The translations under genes and the position numbers were made by a program. A stretch of DNA of 10,163 bases, from positions 1 to 10,163 of the forward strand of contig DIFG01000079.1 in NCBI GenBank assembly GCA_002419025.1, read 5' to 3'. This stretch comes from Deltaproteobacteria bacterium UBA5754 (GTDB lineage Bacteria > Desulfobacterota > Dissulfuribacteria > Dissulfuribacterales > UBA5754). Numbering within the stretch: position 1 is the stretch's first letter; each line of letters opens with the position of its first letter. The notes under the pieces were generated by a model. The model was not told the DNA's origin. It searched no databases and worked only from the letters and a program-made list of their open reading frames with translations. Positions 1 to 5,157 of the stretch are shown here, piece by piece.

Positions 1-28
1 CCACACAAAATGACGAAGAGCCAAAAAG
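1..28 (-). repeat. Dispersed repeat, left copy (inverted relative to 10033-10061)
   Basis: The first 28 bases match the reverse complement of 10033-10061 with one substitution (A versus G at position 7) and one single-base indel after base 22. The shared core includes TGACGAAGAGCC. Read on the minus strand the copy runs TTTTTGGCTCTTCGTCA and continues off the left edge of the window, so its full length is unknown. The GGCTCTTCGTCA end loosely recalls terminal inverted repeats of ISL3-type insertion sequences, but no transposase is present and that resemblance is only an impression. Confidence 0.7.
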
Positions 29-31
29 CTG

Positions 32-96
32 TCAGCTTTCAGCTATCAGCTTTCAGCAAAACCAACCCCCAAAAAAACAATAGCTGATAGCTGAAA
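32..96. repeat. Heptamer tandem repeat with inverted partner
   Basis: Four consecutive 7-bp units TCAGCTT, TCAGCTA, TCAGCTT and TCAGCAA occupy 32-59. Two reverse-complement units TAGCTGA occupy 81-94. The 15 bases at 37-51 (TTTCAGCTATCAGCT) are perfectly complementary to 82-96, giving a 15-bp stem with a 30-base loop that contains a poly-C/poly-A stretch. The right arm ends four bases before a TATAAT box. There is no spacer/repeat periodicity of a CRISPR kind. It looks like a low-complexity intergenic repeat of the heptamer type seen in many bacterial genomes. Confidence 0.75.
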
Positions 97-99
97 TTG

Positions 100-139
100 T
101 ATAATTTGGGTTGAAAAAACAGGGGGCATGGCATATTCT
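100..139 (+). promoter_or_regulatory. Candidate uspA promoter(s)
   Basis: A perfect TATAAT lies at 100-105 but has no recognisable -35 hexamer 16-18 bases upstream. A second, better spaced option is TTGAAA (111-116), 17-base spacer, TATTCT (134-139). Either would give a short leader before the uspA start at 180. The sequence alone does not say which is used. Confidence 0.4.
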
Positions 140-179
140 ATTTCCCAATCGAAATTTCCGGAGGTTACAGAGAGTTACG

Positions 180-650
180 ATGGATATATCCCTGCTCCTC
201 GTCCCAATCGACTTTTCCGAATGTTCCGCCAACGCCCTTGAATACGCCAAAAAGTTCGCCGCCGGCCTTAAGGCTGAACTCATCCTCATCCACGTCATCG
301 ATTCACGCAGGACGGAGGAAATCGCAGAATTTATCAAGGAACCGATGGAACAGGTAAAGGAGCGACTCATCAATCAGGCAAAGCAGTCCTTTCGCAGGTT
401 CCTCTCCAAGGACAACGACAAGGACCTCATTAAGGAAACGATCGTCTCCTATGGACGCCCATTCCAGGAGATAGCCATCAAGGCCCGTGAGCTCCAGGTG
501 GATATCGTGCTCATGGGAGGCTACGGGAGCAGGGGAAAAGGGCAGATCGACGAGATATTCTTCGGAAGCACAGTGGAAAAGGTCGTCCGCCTGCTGCCCT
601 GCCCTGTCCTCTGCGTCCCAATGGGATGGTCGGAGGCCGGTGTCTCGTGA
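180..650 (+). CDS. Universal stress protein (UspA family), single domain
   Basis: This 156-residue protein is one Usp domain of the Rossmann-like alpha/beta fold. It starts with the typical VPIDFS strand, with D11 where the family places its nucleotide-contacting aspartate. It carries the ATP-binding signature G-x2-G-x9-G-S/T exactly (G116, G119, G129, S130), so it probably belongs to the ATP-binding subclass; this is inferred from the motif. The C-terminal strand CPVLCVP (141-147) is also typical. Family members are cytoplasmic stress or stationary-phase proteins without a single defined reaction. The ATG at 180 was chosen because homologous proteins begin here. The Shine-Dalgarno is mediocre: GGAGG at 160-164 is 15 bases away and a weak AGAGAG at 169-174 is closer. 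A TTG at 111 would add 23 residues unlike the family. The gene stands alone and converges on greA, with 34 bases between the stop codons and no clear terminator there. Confidence 0.93.
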   Translation: MDISLLLVPIDFSECSANALEYAKKFAAGLKAELILIHVIDSRRTEEIAEFIKEPMEQVKERLINQAKQSFRRFLSKDNDKDLIKETIVSYGRPFQEIAIKARELQVDIVLMGGYGSRGKGQIDEIFFGSTVEKVVRLLPCPVLCVPMGWSEAGVS

Positions 651-684
651 AGCCGGAGGCCTACGGCACTCGTGGGCAGAAGGT

Positions 685-1155
685 CTAAACGAAAATCCCC
701 AAGACCTCGTAATTTTTGACACCCGAAGGGGTTCGGAACTCTATTTCATCCCCGGTCTCCTTGCCGATCAAGGCCCTTCCTATGGGAGAGGTGACGGAGA
801 TGCGGCCGGATGAGACATCCGACTCATCCGGGCCGACGAGCTGATAGACCACCTCTTCGTTCGTGTCGAGGTTCGTCAGGCGCACATGCACACCGAAGAC
901 GACCCTGTCGCAGACCTGGGTCCCGCAATCTATGACCTCCGCCATGGCAAGCTTGCCTTTGAGGTATTGAATGCGGGCCTCAATGTGCCCTTGGCGTTCT
1001 TTTGCCGCGTGATATTCGGCGTTTTCCGAGAGATCGCCATGGGCCCTGGCCTCCTCGATTGCCCGTATCACCTCGTAACGATCCACCTTTTCGAGACGAG
1101 CCAACTCCTCCTTGAGCCTTTCATACCCTTCCCGGGTTATGGGTGTCCTTTCCAT
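685..1155 (-). CDS. greA: Transcription elongation factor GreA
   Basis: GreA enters the secondary channel of RNA polymerase and stimulates cleavage of backtracked RNA, releasing arrested complexes. The 156-residue length is normal for the family. Residues 1-75 form the antiparallel coiled coil, with the tip motif GDLSENAEY; the catalytic acidic pair D41 and E44 falls at the same numbers as in E. coli GreA. The C-terminal FKBP-like domain ends with the signature SPIGRALIGKETGDEI (123-138). The ATG at 1155 is preceded by a strong AGGAGG (complement of 1162-1166 and its flank) at 6-base spacing. The frame stays open upstream to 1257, but that extension runs through a terminator hairpin and has no GreA similarity. 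The gene faces away from rpsF and ends 34 bases from the convergent uspA stop. Its leader probably controls expression (see the hairpin at 1174-1226). Confidence 0.97.
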   Translation of the reverse strand: MERTPITREGYERLKEELARLEKVDRYEVIRAIEEARAHGDLSENAEYHAAKERQGHIEARIQYLKGKLAMAEVIDCGTQVCDRVVFGVHVRLTNLDTNEEVVYQLVGPDESDVSSGRISVTSPIGRALIGKETGDEIEFRTPSGVKNYEVLGIFV

Positions 1156-1173
1156 GGAATTCCTCCGATTACA

Positions 1174-1226
1174 AAATAAAAAAAACCGTTTCCGAACGCA
1201 TTTGCGCAAAGGAAACCGGTTTTTTT
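1174..1226 (-). terminator. Intrinsic-terminator hairpin in the greA leader (GraL-like attenuator candidate)
   Basis: On the minus strand the arm CCGGTTTCC (1219-1211) pairs with GGAAACGG (1193-1186) with one bulged base. A 17-base loop carries a small inner GCG/CGC stem. The 3' arm is followed by eight U, one A and four U (1185-1174). The U-tract ends only 18 bases before the greA start, so almost any greA transcript must cross it. A seven-T run (1220-1226) on the other strand makes the hairpin bidirectional, and it may also stop plus-strand read-through. A leader terminator releasing a short RNA (GraL) is known for greA in E. coli. Whether this one acts as an attenuator or as a simple barrier is inference. 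Confidence 0.75.
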
Positions 1227-1234
1227 CGATTATT

Positions 1235-1258
1235 ATCATAAGTTCAGATCCTTGCAAG
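1235..1258 (-). promoter_or_regulatory. Weak candidate greA promoter
   Basis: The complement of 1235-1240 reads TATGAT, a 5/6 match to the -10 box, directly upstream of the leader hairpin. No -35 sits at ideal distance; the nearest TTGCAA (complement of 1258-1253) is only about 11-12 bases away. If this box is used, the RNA would start near 1228 and termination at the hairpin would release an RNA of about 50 nucleotides. Confidence 0.3.
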
Positions 1259-1296
1259 CCTTCCTGATGTCCGGTCCGGAACCGGAAAGCGCCCCC

Positions 1297-1325
1297 TTGA
1301 CGATCCCCCTGTCCGACGCTATAAA
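1297..1325 (+). promoter_or_regulatory. Sigma-70 promoter of the rpsF-dnaB operon
   Basis: TTGACG (1297-1302) and TATAAA (1320-1325) are each 5/6 matches to consensus and are separated by exactly 17 bases. Initiation about seven bases downstream would give a leader of roughly 68 nucleotides before the rpsF start. This strength suits a ribosomal protein operon. It is the only good promoter seen upstream of the five co-directional genes. Confidence 0.8.
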
Positions 1326-1350
1326 GTTACCTTTTGTTCATATATTCATG

Positions 1351-1393
1351 CTCCTTGCCCTGTCAAAGGGGCCACAATCAAGTCCGAAAGGAG
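1351..1393 (+). promoter_or_regulatory. S6:S18 autoregulatory mRNA leader motif (rpsF leader)
   Basis: CTCCTT (1351-1356) pairs with AAGGAG (1388-1393), which contains the rpsF Shine-Dalgarno. Immediately inside, GCCC (1357-1360) pairs with GGGC (1369-1372) around an 8-base loop. The 15 bases 1373-1387 are left as a bulge carrying CCG at 1384-1386. A stem, an adjoining hairpin and a bulge with exposed CCG is the architecture described for the rpsF leader bound by the S6:S18 complex, mimicking its 16S rRNA site. Because the outer stem covers the ribosome binding site, binding would repress translation. The fold was made by eye and no energy was computed. Confidence 0.65.
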
Positions 1394-1399
1394 AAAACC

Positions 1400-1804
1400 A
1401 TGGCACACAGGCTCTACGAGACCTTTTATCTCATGCGTCCCGATCTTTCCGAGGAAGATCGCAACGCCATCATGCAAAAATTCCAGGGAGTCGTCACGGA
1501 ACAGGGCGGGGAGATATTCAACCTTGATCCGTGGCCGATCCGCCGTCTTGCCTACCGGGTAGGACCGTTCACAGAGGGTTATTATTGTTCCATGGAGTAC
1601 GGGGCTTCTCCCGAAGTCATCGCCGAGCTCACCCGAACCCTTCGCCTTGACGAACGCATTCTCAAATTCATTACGGACAAACGGGCGGATGAATTCGACC
1701 GCGATACGGTAATCGCCGCGCACGCGGCAAAAAAGGTCTCTCGCGAGGAAGGATCGACCTCGAGCTCCGAGCCTTCCGGCGAGACCGGGACAGAGGAGGA
1801 ATAA
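1400..1804 (+). CDS. rpsF: 30S ribosomal protein S6
   Basis: S6 is a platform protein of the 30S subunit and binds 16S rRNA as a heterodimer with S18, the product of the next gene. The protein has 134 residues. It begins YETFYLMRPDLSEED (6-20), has the family's conserved core PWPIRRLAYRVGPFTEGYY (44-62) around the first RNA/S18-binding strand, and continues with LRLDERILKF (81-90). A Ser/Glu-rich acidic tail (about 115-134) extends past the folded core; such tails are common in S6, and in E. coli the tail is glutamylated, which is not deducible here. The ATG at 1400 has AAAGGAG six bases upstream. The stop codon lies 6 bases before rpsR, whose Shine-Dalgarno sits inside the rpsF tail, so translation is probably coupled. 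Likely feedback-regulated through the leader at 1351-1393. Confidence 0.97.
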   Translation: MAHRLYETFYLMRPDLSEEDRNAIMQKFQGVVTEQGGEIFNLDPWPIRRLAYRVGPFTEGYYCSMEYGASPEVIAELTRTLRLDERILKFITDKRADEFDRDTVIAAHAAKKVSREEGSTSSSEPSGETGTEEE

Positions 1805-1810
1805 CACGCC

Positions 1811-2110
1811 ATGAACCATACCACGACCGACAGGCCACCCAGGCCTGAAAGAACTGAACGTCCGTCCTCACCCAGACGGCGGGTATATACCCGCCGCAAG
1901 GTCTGCAGATTCTGCGCTGACAAAGCCATAACAATAAACTTCAAGGACTTTCAGACCTTGGGCCATTTCATCACCGAGGGCGGAAAGATCCTACCCCGCA
2001 GGATCACCGGCACCTGCGCAAAACATCAAAGGCTCCTCACCACCGCCATCAAACAGGCCCGGATCATGGCCCTCATTCCCTTTACGTCCGCCCATTCCCT
2101 GAAGAGGTAG
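1811..2110 (+). CDS. rpsR: 30S ribosomal protein S18 (zinc-binding, four-ligand form)
   Basis: S18 partners with S6 on the 30S platform. The 99-residue protein has a basic, Pro/Arg-rich N-terminal extension (1-30) and then the S18 core with VCRFCADK (31-38), KILPRRITGTCAKHQR (59-74) and the C-terminal helix QARIMALIPF. C32, C35, C69 and H72 form an apparent CxxC...CxxH zinc site, so this is the cysteine-bearing ('C+') S18 type; zinc use is inferred. The Shine-Dalgarno GGAGG (1795-1799) lies in the end of rpsF, 11 bases from the ATG. The TAG stop at 2108-2110 is followed in the same frame by 48 stop-free bases and then the start of the next gene. Confidence 0.97.
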   Translation: MNHTTTDRPPRPERTERPSSPRRRVYTRRKVCRFCADKAITINFKDFQTLGHFITEGGKILPRRITGTCAKHQRLLTTAIKQARIMALIPFTSAHSLKR

Positions 2111-2158
2111 ATCAGCAAGAGGTCGCTCGCCGTTTTCCTCCGGCCTGACGCAAAGATC

Positions 2159-3112
2159 ATGTCTCGCGGCGTCCTCATTACCTCGTGGATCGCGGTCGCC
2201 GCTGGTCTCTTAGCGTCCGCCGTCCTTCCCGGGCCTGACATCCTCCTCATGTTCCTGATACCCGGCCTTGCGGCCGGATACGTAAGCTCCATAGGGATTG
2301 TATCTGCCCTTTTTATCGTAGGAACGGCGGCGGCAACGCTTTTTCCCCTTTTCGTCGTCGCGGGTTTTTGGGCAAACGCCGCACAGCTCCTTGTGAACTC
2401 AGGCTTTTCACTCTTTCTGGTCATCGCCTCCTGGCGGCGCTGGTCCGGACCTTCCACGTTTCTCATGGGATTTGCCGCTCTCTGCTGCCTCGTTTTCCTG
2501 CTTCTCGCCTCAGGAGAAGGGGGCATGGCCTCCAGCTACAACGACCTGGGGGATTTCTTAGCCCGGGAATTCGACGCCGCCCGCCAGCGCGCCGAACGCG
2601 AGGGGCTGGGAAACGGACAGGACCTCACCGAGTGGTTCAGGCAGCTCGAAACCCTCGCTTTCTCCTTTTTCCCTGCAGGGTCCTGCATCCTGTTTCTTGT
2701 CATCTCTCTGACAAACGTCCTTGCCGCACGTGTTGCGCACGGATTTCGTTTCAAGGACACGGCCCCTGCTCCCATCTTTGGGCCGCCTTTCATGGAGTGG
2801 CGGCTTCCTGACGGCCTTGTCTGGGGGATCATCGCGTCCGGAATCGCTGCCATTTTTCTGCCACCGCCCTACTCTCTGGCAGGGAAGAACTCCCTTCTCG
2901 TCCTGGGTGCGCTTTATGCCATCCAGGGCCTTTCCATCGTGAAATACGCCTTCGCTCAACTGAACGTACCTGCTGTGGGAAGATGGATCGTCTATCTCTT
3001 GATCGGCCTTCTCTGGTATGGTCTATTGCTCCTTGCCCTCGTCGGCATTGCGAACGTCTGGTTCGACCTGAGGGGCTATATCCTCAAGAGACGAGGGACG
3101 CCCTCGACGTAA
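2159..3112 (+). CDS. DUF2232 (YybS-like) polytopic inner-membrane protein, function unknown
   Basis: The 317-residue protein is very hydrophobic, with roughly nine predicted membrane segments by eye (about 5-22, 27-42, 45-68, 77-92, 99-117, 165-190, 220-236, 243-262, 275-298). A hydrophilic loop at about 120-163 is rich in charged residues and probably extramembrane. The motif FMEWRLPDGLVWG (211-223), a segment ending ALYAIQGLSIVKYAF (251-265) and the C-terminal GIANVWFDLRGYILKR (296-311) fit the DUF2232 family. Location between rpsR and rplI also fits: Bacillus yybS sits in the same neighbourhood. No biochemical role is established for the family as far as I know. The ATG at 2159 is the first start codon after the rpsR stop in this frame and has no clear Shine-Dalgarno; AAGAGG at 2118-2123 is too distant. 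Expression may depend on coupling or an unusual initiation signal. Confidence 0.85.
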   Translation: MSRGVLITSWIAVAAGLLASAVLPGPDILLMFLIPGLAAGYVSSIGIVSALFIVGTAAATLFPLFVVAGFWANAAQLLVNSGFSLFLVIASWRRWSGPSTFLMGFAALCCLVFLLLASGEGGMASSYNDLGDFLAREFDAARQRAEREGLGNGQDLTEWFRQLETLAFSFFPAGSCILFLVISLTNVLAARVAHGFRFKDTAPAPIFGPPFMEWRLPDGLVWGIIASGIAAIFLPPPYSLAGKNSLLVLGALYAIQGLSIVKYAFAQLNVPAVGRWIVYLLIGLLWYGLLLLALVGIANVWFDLRGYILKRRGTPST

Positions 3113-3149
3113 TCCATTCATGATCGCACAATCGGAGGTAGTCTGACCC

Positions 3150-3599
3150 ATGGAAATCATTTTGCAGGAAAGCGTCAATAAACTCGGAAAGGCGGGAGAC
3201 GTGGTAAAGGTCGCCAACGGCTATGCCCGCAACTATCTACTGCCCAAGGGGATAGCCATAGTCGCCGACAGGAAAAACGTCTCGAAACTCGAACGCCAAC
3301 GGGAGCGGATCCTGGCAAAGGCCGCCAAACTCCTGAAGGACAACGAGGCCCTTGCCGCACAACTCTCCCAGTTGACCCTTGTCATCCCGGTACGCGTCGG
3401 GGAAGAGAACAAACTCTATGGATCCGTCACGTCCCTCGACATCTCCGATGCCATCAAGCAAAAGGGCTACGACATCGACCGGAGGAAGATCCTCCTCGAT
3501 GAGCCCATCAAGACCCTCGGTGTCCACCAAGTCCCCATAAAGCTGGGATCCACCGTGACGGCGACGATCTCCGTGGAGGTGGTCCCCCAGTCCGCCTGA
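3150..3599 (+). CDS. rplI: 50S ribosomal protein L9
   Basis: L9 binds domain V of 23S rRNA at the base of the L1 stalk and helps keep reading frame. The 149 residues show the full two-domain form. The N-terminal globular domain carries the signature NKLGKAGDVVKVANGYARNY (10-29) with LLPKGIA following. A long connecting helix spans about 41-75. The C-terminal RNA-binding domain includes LYGSVTSLDISDAI (89-102), VTSLDISD being a typical L9 stretch. GGAGG at 3134-3138 precedes the ATG by 11 bases. It follows the DUF2232 gene by 37 bases and ends one base before dnaB. Confidence 0.97.
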   Translation: MEIILQESVNKLGKAGDVVKVANGYARNYLLPKGIAIVADRKNVSKLERQRERILAKAAKLLKDNEALAAQLSQLTLVIPVRVGEENKLYGSVTSLDISDAIKQKGYDIDRRKILLDEPIKTLGVHQVPIKLGSTVTATISVEVVPQSA

Positions 3600-3600
3600 A

Positions 3601-4977
3601 ATGCCCACTCTCTCTCCTAAGGCATCCCAACGGACGATCCCCTACCGCGTCCCCCCACAGAACGTGGAGGCCGAGCAGTGCGTCCTCGGAGGAGCGCTTA
3701 TAGAAGACGGGGCGCTCGCAAAGGTGGTCGAACACCTTACCCCTGAGGATTTCTACCGGGAAAATCACCGCCACCTCTACTCGGCCATGCTCGATCTCTT
3801 TGATCGGGGAGAACCACTCGACCTCATCACCGTCCATAATGCCCTGAAAACAAAGGGGGTTCTCGAAAAGGCCGGGGGAACGGCCTATCTCGCCGAGCTG
3901 ACAGAGGTAGTGCCTGTCGCATCCAATATCGTTCATTATGCGCGGATCGTACGTGACAAGGCCGTACTCCGCCGTCTGATAGAAAAGGCCTCAGAAATCG
4001 CATCTTTCTGCTTCGAGGAATCGGGGGAGGTGGAAGACATCCTCGAGGCGGCCGAATCCTCTATCTTCGAGATCTCCCAGGCAAAGATCACCCGGTCCTT
4101 CTCGCCTATTAAGGGCGTTCTCAGCCAGAGCATCCGCACCATCACCTCCCTGTGCGAAAGGAAGGAACTCGTCACAGGCGTCCCTTCCGGATTCACTGAG
4201 CTCGACCGGATGACCGCGGGTTTCCAGCCTTCCGACCTCATCATCATAGCCGGCAGGCCAAGCATGGGGAAAACGGCCCTTGCGCTCAACATCGCCCAGA
4301 ACGCCGCCATTTCCCACAAGACGCCGGTCGCCATCTTTTCCCTCGAGATGTCTAAGGAACAGCTTGCACTCAGGATGCTCTGCTCCGAGGCCCAGGTCGA
4401 CATGCAGCACGTGAGAACGGGCTTCGTGAGCGACCACGACTGGCCAAGGCTCTACAACGCAGCCAACCTCCTGTCCGAGGCCCCCATCTATATCGACGAC
4501 ACGCCCGCCCAGTCCGTGCTCGACATGCGCGCCAAGGCCAGGCGTCTCAAGAGTGAATCCAGCGGTCTCGGCCTCGTCATCGTGGACTATCTCCAGCTCA
4601 TGAAGGGCAGGGGGCGGAACGAATCCCGCGAACAAGAGATCTCGGAGATCTCCCGGTCCCTCAAGGCCATGGCCAAAGAGCTCCACGTCCCGGTGATCGC
4701 CCTCTCCCAGCTCAACCGCAAGGTGGAGGACCGGCCCCACAAAAGGCCCCAGATGTCAGATCTGCGGGAATCCGGAGCCATCGAACAGGATGCCGATGTC
4801 ATCGCCTTCATCTACCGGGACGAGGTCTATAACCGGGCCGAGGACAACCCCAACAAGGGCATCGCCGAAATCATCGTGGGAAAGCAGAGAAATGGCCCGA
4901 CAGGCCTTGTGCGGCTGGCCTTCGTGTCCAGATACTCGACCTTCGGGAACCTGGAAGAGGACCGGGACGCATCCTGA
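3601..4977 (+). CDS. dnaB: Replicative DNA helicase DnaB
   Basis: DnaB is the hexameric 5'-3' helicase that encircles the lagging strand at the fork and recruits primase. The 458-residue length is normal. The N-terminal domain starts with YRVPPQNVEAEQCVLGGALI (15-34). A linker leads to the RecA-like motor. Walker A is GRPSMGKT (218-225, K224, T225), the catalytic glutamate is in SLEM (E249), and Walker B is LVIVDYLQLM (325-334, D329). ALSQLNR (367-373) and SDLRESGAIEQDADVI (386-401) are the classic helicase motifs. The arginine finger is in KQRNGPTG (R430). All key motifs are continuous, so there is no intein, a common intruder in dnaB. The ATG at 3601 starts one base after the rplI TGA; GGAGG at 3575-3579 is 21 bases away, so initiation probably relies on termination-reinitiation from rplI. 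It is the last gene of the operon and converges on pgm across a palindromic element. Confidence 0.98.
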   Translation: MPTLSPKASQRTIPYRVPPQNVEAEQCVLGGALIEDGALAKVVEHLTPEDFYRENHRHLYSAMLDLFDRGEPLDLITVHNALKTKGVLEKAGGTAYLAELTEVVPVASNIVHYARIVRDKAVLRRLIEKASEIASFCFEESGEVEDILEAAESSIFEISQAKITRSFSPIKGVLSQSIRTITSLCERKELVTGVPSGFTELDRMTAGFQPSDLIIIAGRPSMGKTALALNIAQNAAISHKTPVAIFSLEMSKEQLALRMLCSEAQVDMQHVRTGFVSDHDWPRLYNAANLLSEAPIYIDDTPAQSVLDMRAKARRLKSESSGLGLVIVDYLQLMKGRGRNESREQEISEISRSLKAMAKELHVPVIALSQLNRKVEDRPHKRPQMSDLRESGAIEQDADVIAFIYRDEVYNRAEDNPNKGIAEIIVGKQRNGPTGLVRLAFVSRYSTFGNLEEDRDAS

Positions 4978-5007
4978 TTCACGATCACACTGCGAAAACC
5001 TCAAAAT

Positions 5008-5157
5008 ATGATCCCGCTCAAAAAGCCCGAGATGCAAGGTGCAAAATTTTCCAGAAATGAGAAGGGCGAATCACGATTCGCCCTTCTACAGCGTACACCG
5101 CATGGGCTGGAAGATTGAAGCAACACCGCGAGAATCGGGTTTTTTCAGCGGGATCAT
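5008..5157. mobile_element. 150-bp palindromic element with 23-bp terminal inverted repeats (MITE-like)
   Basis: The ends 5008-5030 and 5135-5157 are inverted repeats, 21 of 23 positions complementary plus one G-T wobble (25 against 5140 in element terms, base 5025 with 5140) and one C-C mismatch (5019 with 5146). Inside is a nested palindrome: AGCCC/GGGCT (5024-5028, 5104-5108), ATGC/GCAT (5032-5035, 5100-5103), GGTG/CACC (5038-5041, 5096-5099) and a perfect 12-bp stem at the centre (5060-5071 with 5076-5087). The right end abuts the pgm stop codon. No convincing target duplication or transposase is visible, so mobility is inferred from architecture. A fixed bidirectional terminator is the alternative. 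Confidence 0.6.
5020..5145. terminator. Probable bidirectional terminator between dnaB and pgm
   Basis: On the minus strand the compact fold ends in GGGCTTTTT (5028-5020), a stem followed by a U-tract, suited to ending the pgm transcript. On the plus strand the outer arm pairing CCCGA/TCGGG is followed by six T (5140-5145), suited to ending dnaB transcription. The arm at 5024-5030 takes part in both pairings, so the two folds exclude each other. The innermost perfect 12-bp hairpin (5060-5087, loop CACG) has no U-tract on either side and would not terminate alone. Confidence 0.5.

Noticed and set aside
28..96. CRISPR-like array near the left end
   Set aside because: Units are 7 bp, directly adjacent and partly inverted, with no spacers.
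111..179. TTG start adding 23 residues to the universal stress protein
   Set aside because: The extension has no Usp similarity and overlaps the likely promoter; family proteins begin at the ATG at 180.
1156..1257. Longer greA reading frame (34 extra N-terminal residues)
   Set aside because: It crosses an intrinsic terminator hairpin and AT-rich leader, while the ATG at 1155 has an ideal Shine-Dalgarno and gives a standard-length GreA.
3991..4740. 249-residue open frame on the minus strand inside dnaB
   Set aside because: Antisense shadow: composition is the mirror of dnaB codons and there is no domain or ribosome binding site.
3601..4977. Intein or frameshift in dnaB
   Set aside because: Walker A, Walker B and the C-terminal motifs are contiguous at normal spacing in a 458-residue frame.
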